This document shows, piece after piece, positions 5,821 through 6,212 of a stretch of 6,212 nucleotides of DNA. Position 1 is the first letter of the stretch. Each line of letters opens with the position of its first letter. A program made the translations under genes and the position numbers. The notes under the pieces are model-generated. The model saw only the letters and a program-made list of their open reading frames with translations. It was not told where the DNA came from and searched no databases. This DNA comes from an uncultured Blautia sp. (GTDB taxonomy: Bacteria; Bacillota; Clostridia; Lachnospirales; Lachnospiraceae), in contig CALIZJ010000320.1 in the NCBI GenBank assembly GCA_938028845.1, positions 1-6,212 on the forward strand, in the 5' to 3' direction.

Positions 5821-5829
5821 ATCTCCTTT
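5821..5829 (-). promoter_or_regulatory. Orphan Shine-Dalgarno-like site after the L,D-transpeptidase stop
   Basis: AAAGGAGAT overlaps the TAA stop of the transpeptidase gene. No reading frame of any length follows: a GTG at usable spacing is directly followed by TGA. It may be a leftover ribosome binding site separated from ddl by the hairpin module, or chance. Confidence 0.4.
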
Positions 5830-6212
5830 ATTTATACACAACTACCGGCGCTCCGATGCCGATATTTTCATATATGATCCGTGCCTGGTCGTAAGGCGTG
5901 TTCACACATCCGTGGGAACCGTTAAAAATATAAATACTCCCGCCGAAATCCGACCTCCAGGTGGCGTCATGGATTCCCACATTTCCTGCGAAAGGCATCC
6001 AGTAAGTAACCGCCTGTGCATATCCCTCCCCAGTGAGCACGGACGGGGATTTCATCCCATCTATGGCAAAACATCCTGTAGGCGTCTCATTTCCCTGGAT
6101 ATTAGGATTTCCGGTAACTACCGGGGTATCCACAATAGCGATTCCATCTTTATAAAAAAGCATACGCTGATTGGTCAGATCGATCTCCACATAAGTCCCG
6201 CCGATATCGTTT
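5828..6212 (-). CDS. L,D-transpeptidase, YkuD domain, N-terminus outside window
   Basis: Extracytoplasmic cysteine transpeptidase that forms 3-3 cross-links or attaches substrates to peptidoglycan stems. Only the last 127 codons are visible, and the frame stays open to the window edge. A GTG at 6190 is not a credible start because upstream codons read NDIGGTY, the normal first strand of a YkuD domain. The fragment shows GTYVEIDLTNQRMLFYKDG, then VVTGNP and ETPTGCF. The active-site signature is His in GIHDATW, 17 residues, then SHGCVN, with the catalytic Cys codon at 5908-5906. The C-terminus VVVYK is a typical domain end. The missing part probably carries a membrane anchor or signal and peptidoglycan-binding repeats, as in many clostridial proteins, but this cannot be seen. 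It lies 75 bases upstream of ddl in the same direction, consistent with a cell-wall operon. Confidence 0.93.
   Translation of the reverse strand, partial: NDIGGTYVEIDLTNQRMLFYKDGIAIVDTPVVTGNPNIQGNETPTGCFAIDGMKSPSVLTGEGYAQAVTYWMPFAGNVGIHDATWRSDFGGSIYIFNGSHGCVNTPYDQARIIYENIGIGAPVVVYK

Noticed and set aside
5828..6190. A complete 120-residue L,D-transpeptidase starting at GTG 6190
   Set aside because: The codons upstream to the window edge continue the YkuD fold (DIGGTYVEI), and no ribosome binding site precedes the GTG. The gene is therefore partial.

Overview
The window comes from a Gram-positive anaerobe of the Clostridia, most likely Lachnospiraceae. The evidence is moderate GC, strong AAGGAGG-type ribosome binding sites, and Firmicutes-type Pgi, MurF and Ddl proteins. 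The family assignment is inferred from protein style and gene order, not from a database search. Every supported gene lies on the minus strand, so transcription runs from high to low coordinates.

The upstream part (about 6212 to 3072) is a cell-wall operon. It holds the C-terminal catalytic domain of a YkuD-type L,D-transpeptidase (cut by the window edge), then ddl (D-Ala-D-Ala ligase), then murF (which adds D-Ala-D-Ala to UDP-MurNAc-tripeptide), and ends in an intrinsic terminator. Ddl makes the dipeptide and MurF attaches it to the precursor. The transpeptidase acts outside the cell on the finished stem peptides.

The middle part (about 2975 to 2325) is a separate gene with its own promoter candidate. 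It encodes an unrecognised 197-residue protein with three predicted membrane segments. The downstream part is pgi (glucose-6-phosphate isomerase) with a good extended -10 promoter and a leader hairpin. It overlaps by one base (TAATG) a D-2-hydroxyacid dehydrogenase gene that runs off the window at position 1.

The most interesting signal is in the gaps of the cell-wall operon. The gaps before ddl and before murF share the same layout: an 8-bp hairpin, a CTACC box, a TGGCGCA/TGCGYCA stem, and then the ribosome binding site. The first hairpin differs between the copies by two compensatory base-pair changes. In the ddl leader the second stem closes a 5-nt loop. In the murF leader the same stem encloses 151 nt that can fold into a multibranched structure. 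This looks like a modular structured repeat or cis-acting RNA, and I do not recognise it as a named family.

Two starts should be placed downstream of the longest open frames. Ddl begins at 5752 and the membrane protein at 2918, because in both cases the longer version translates through the Shine-Dalgarno sequence.
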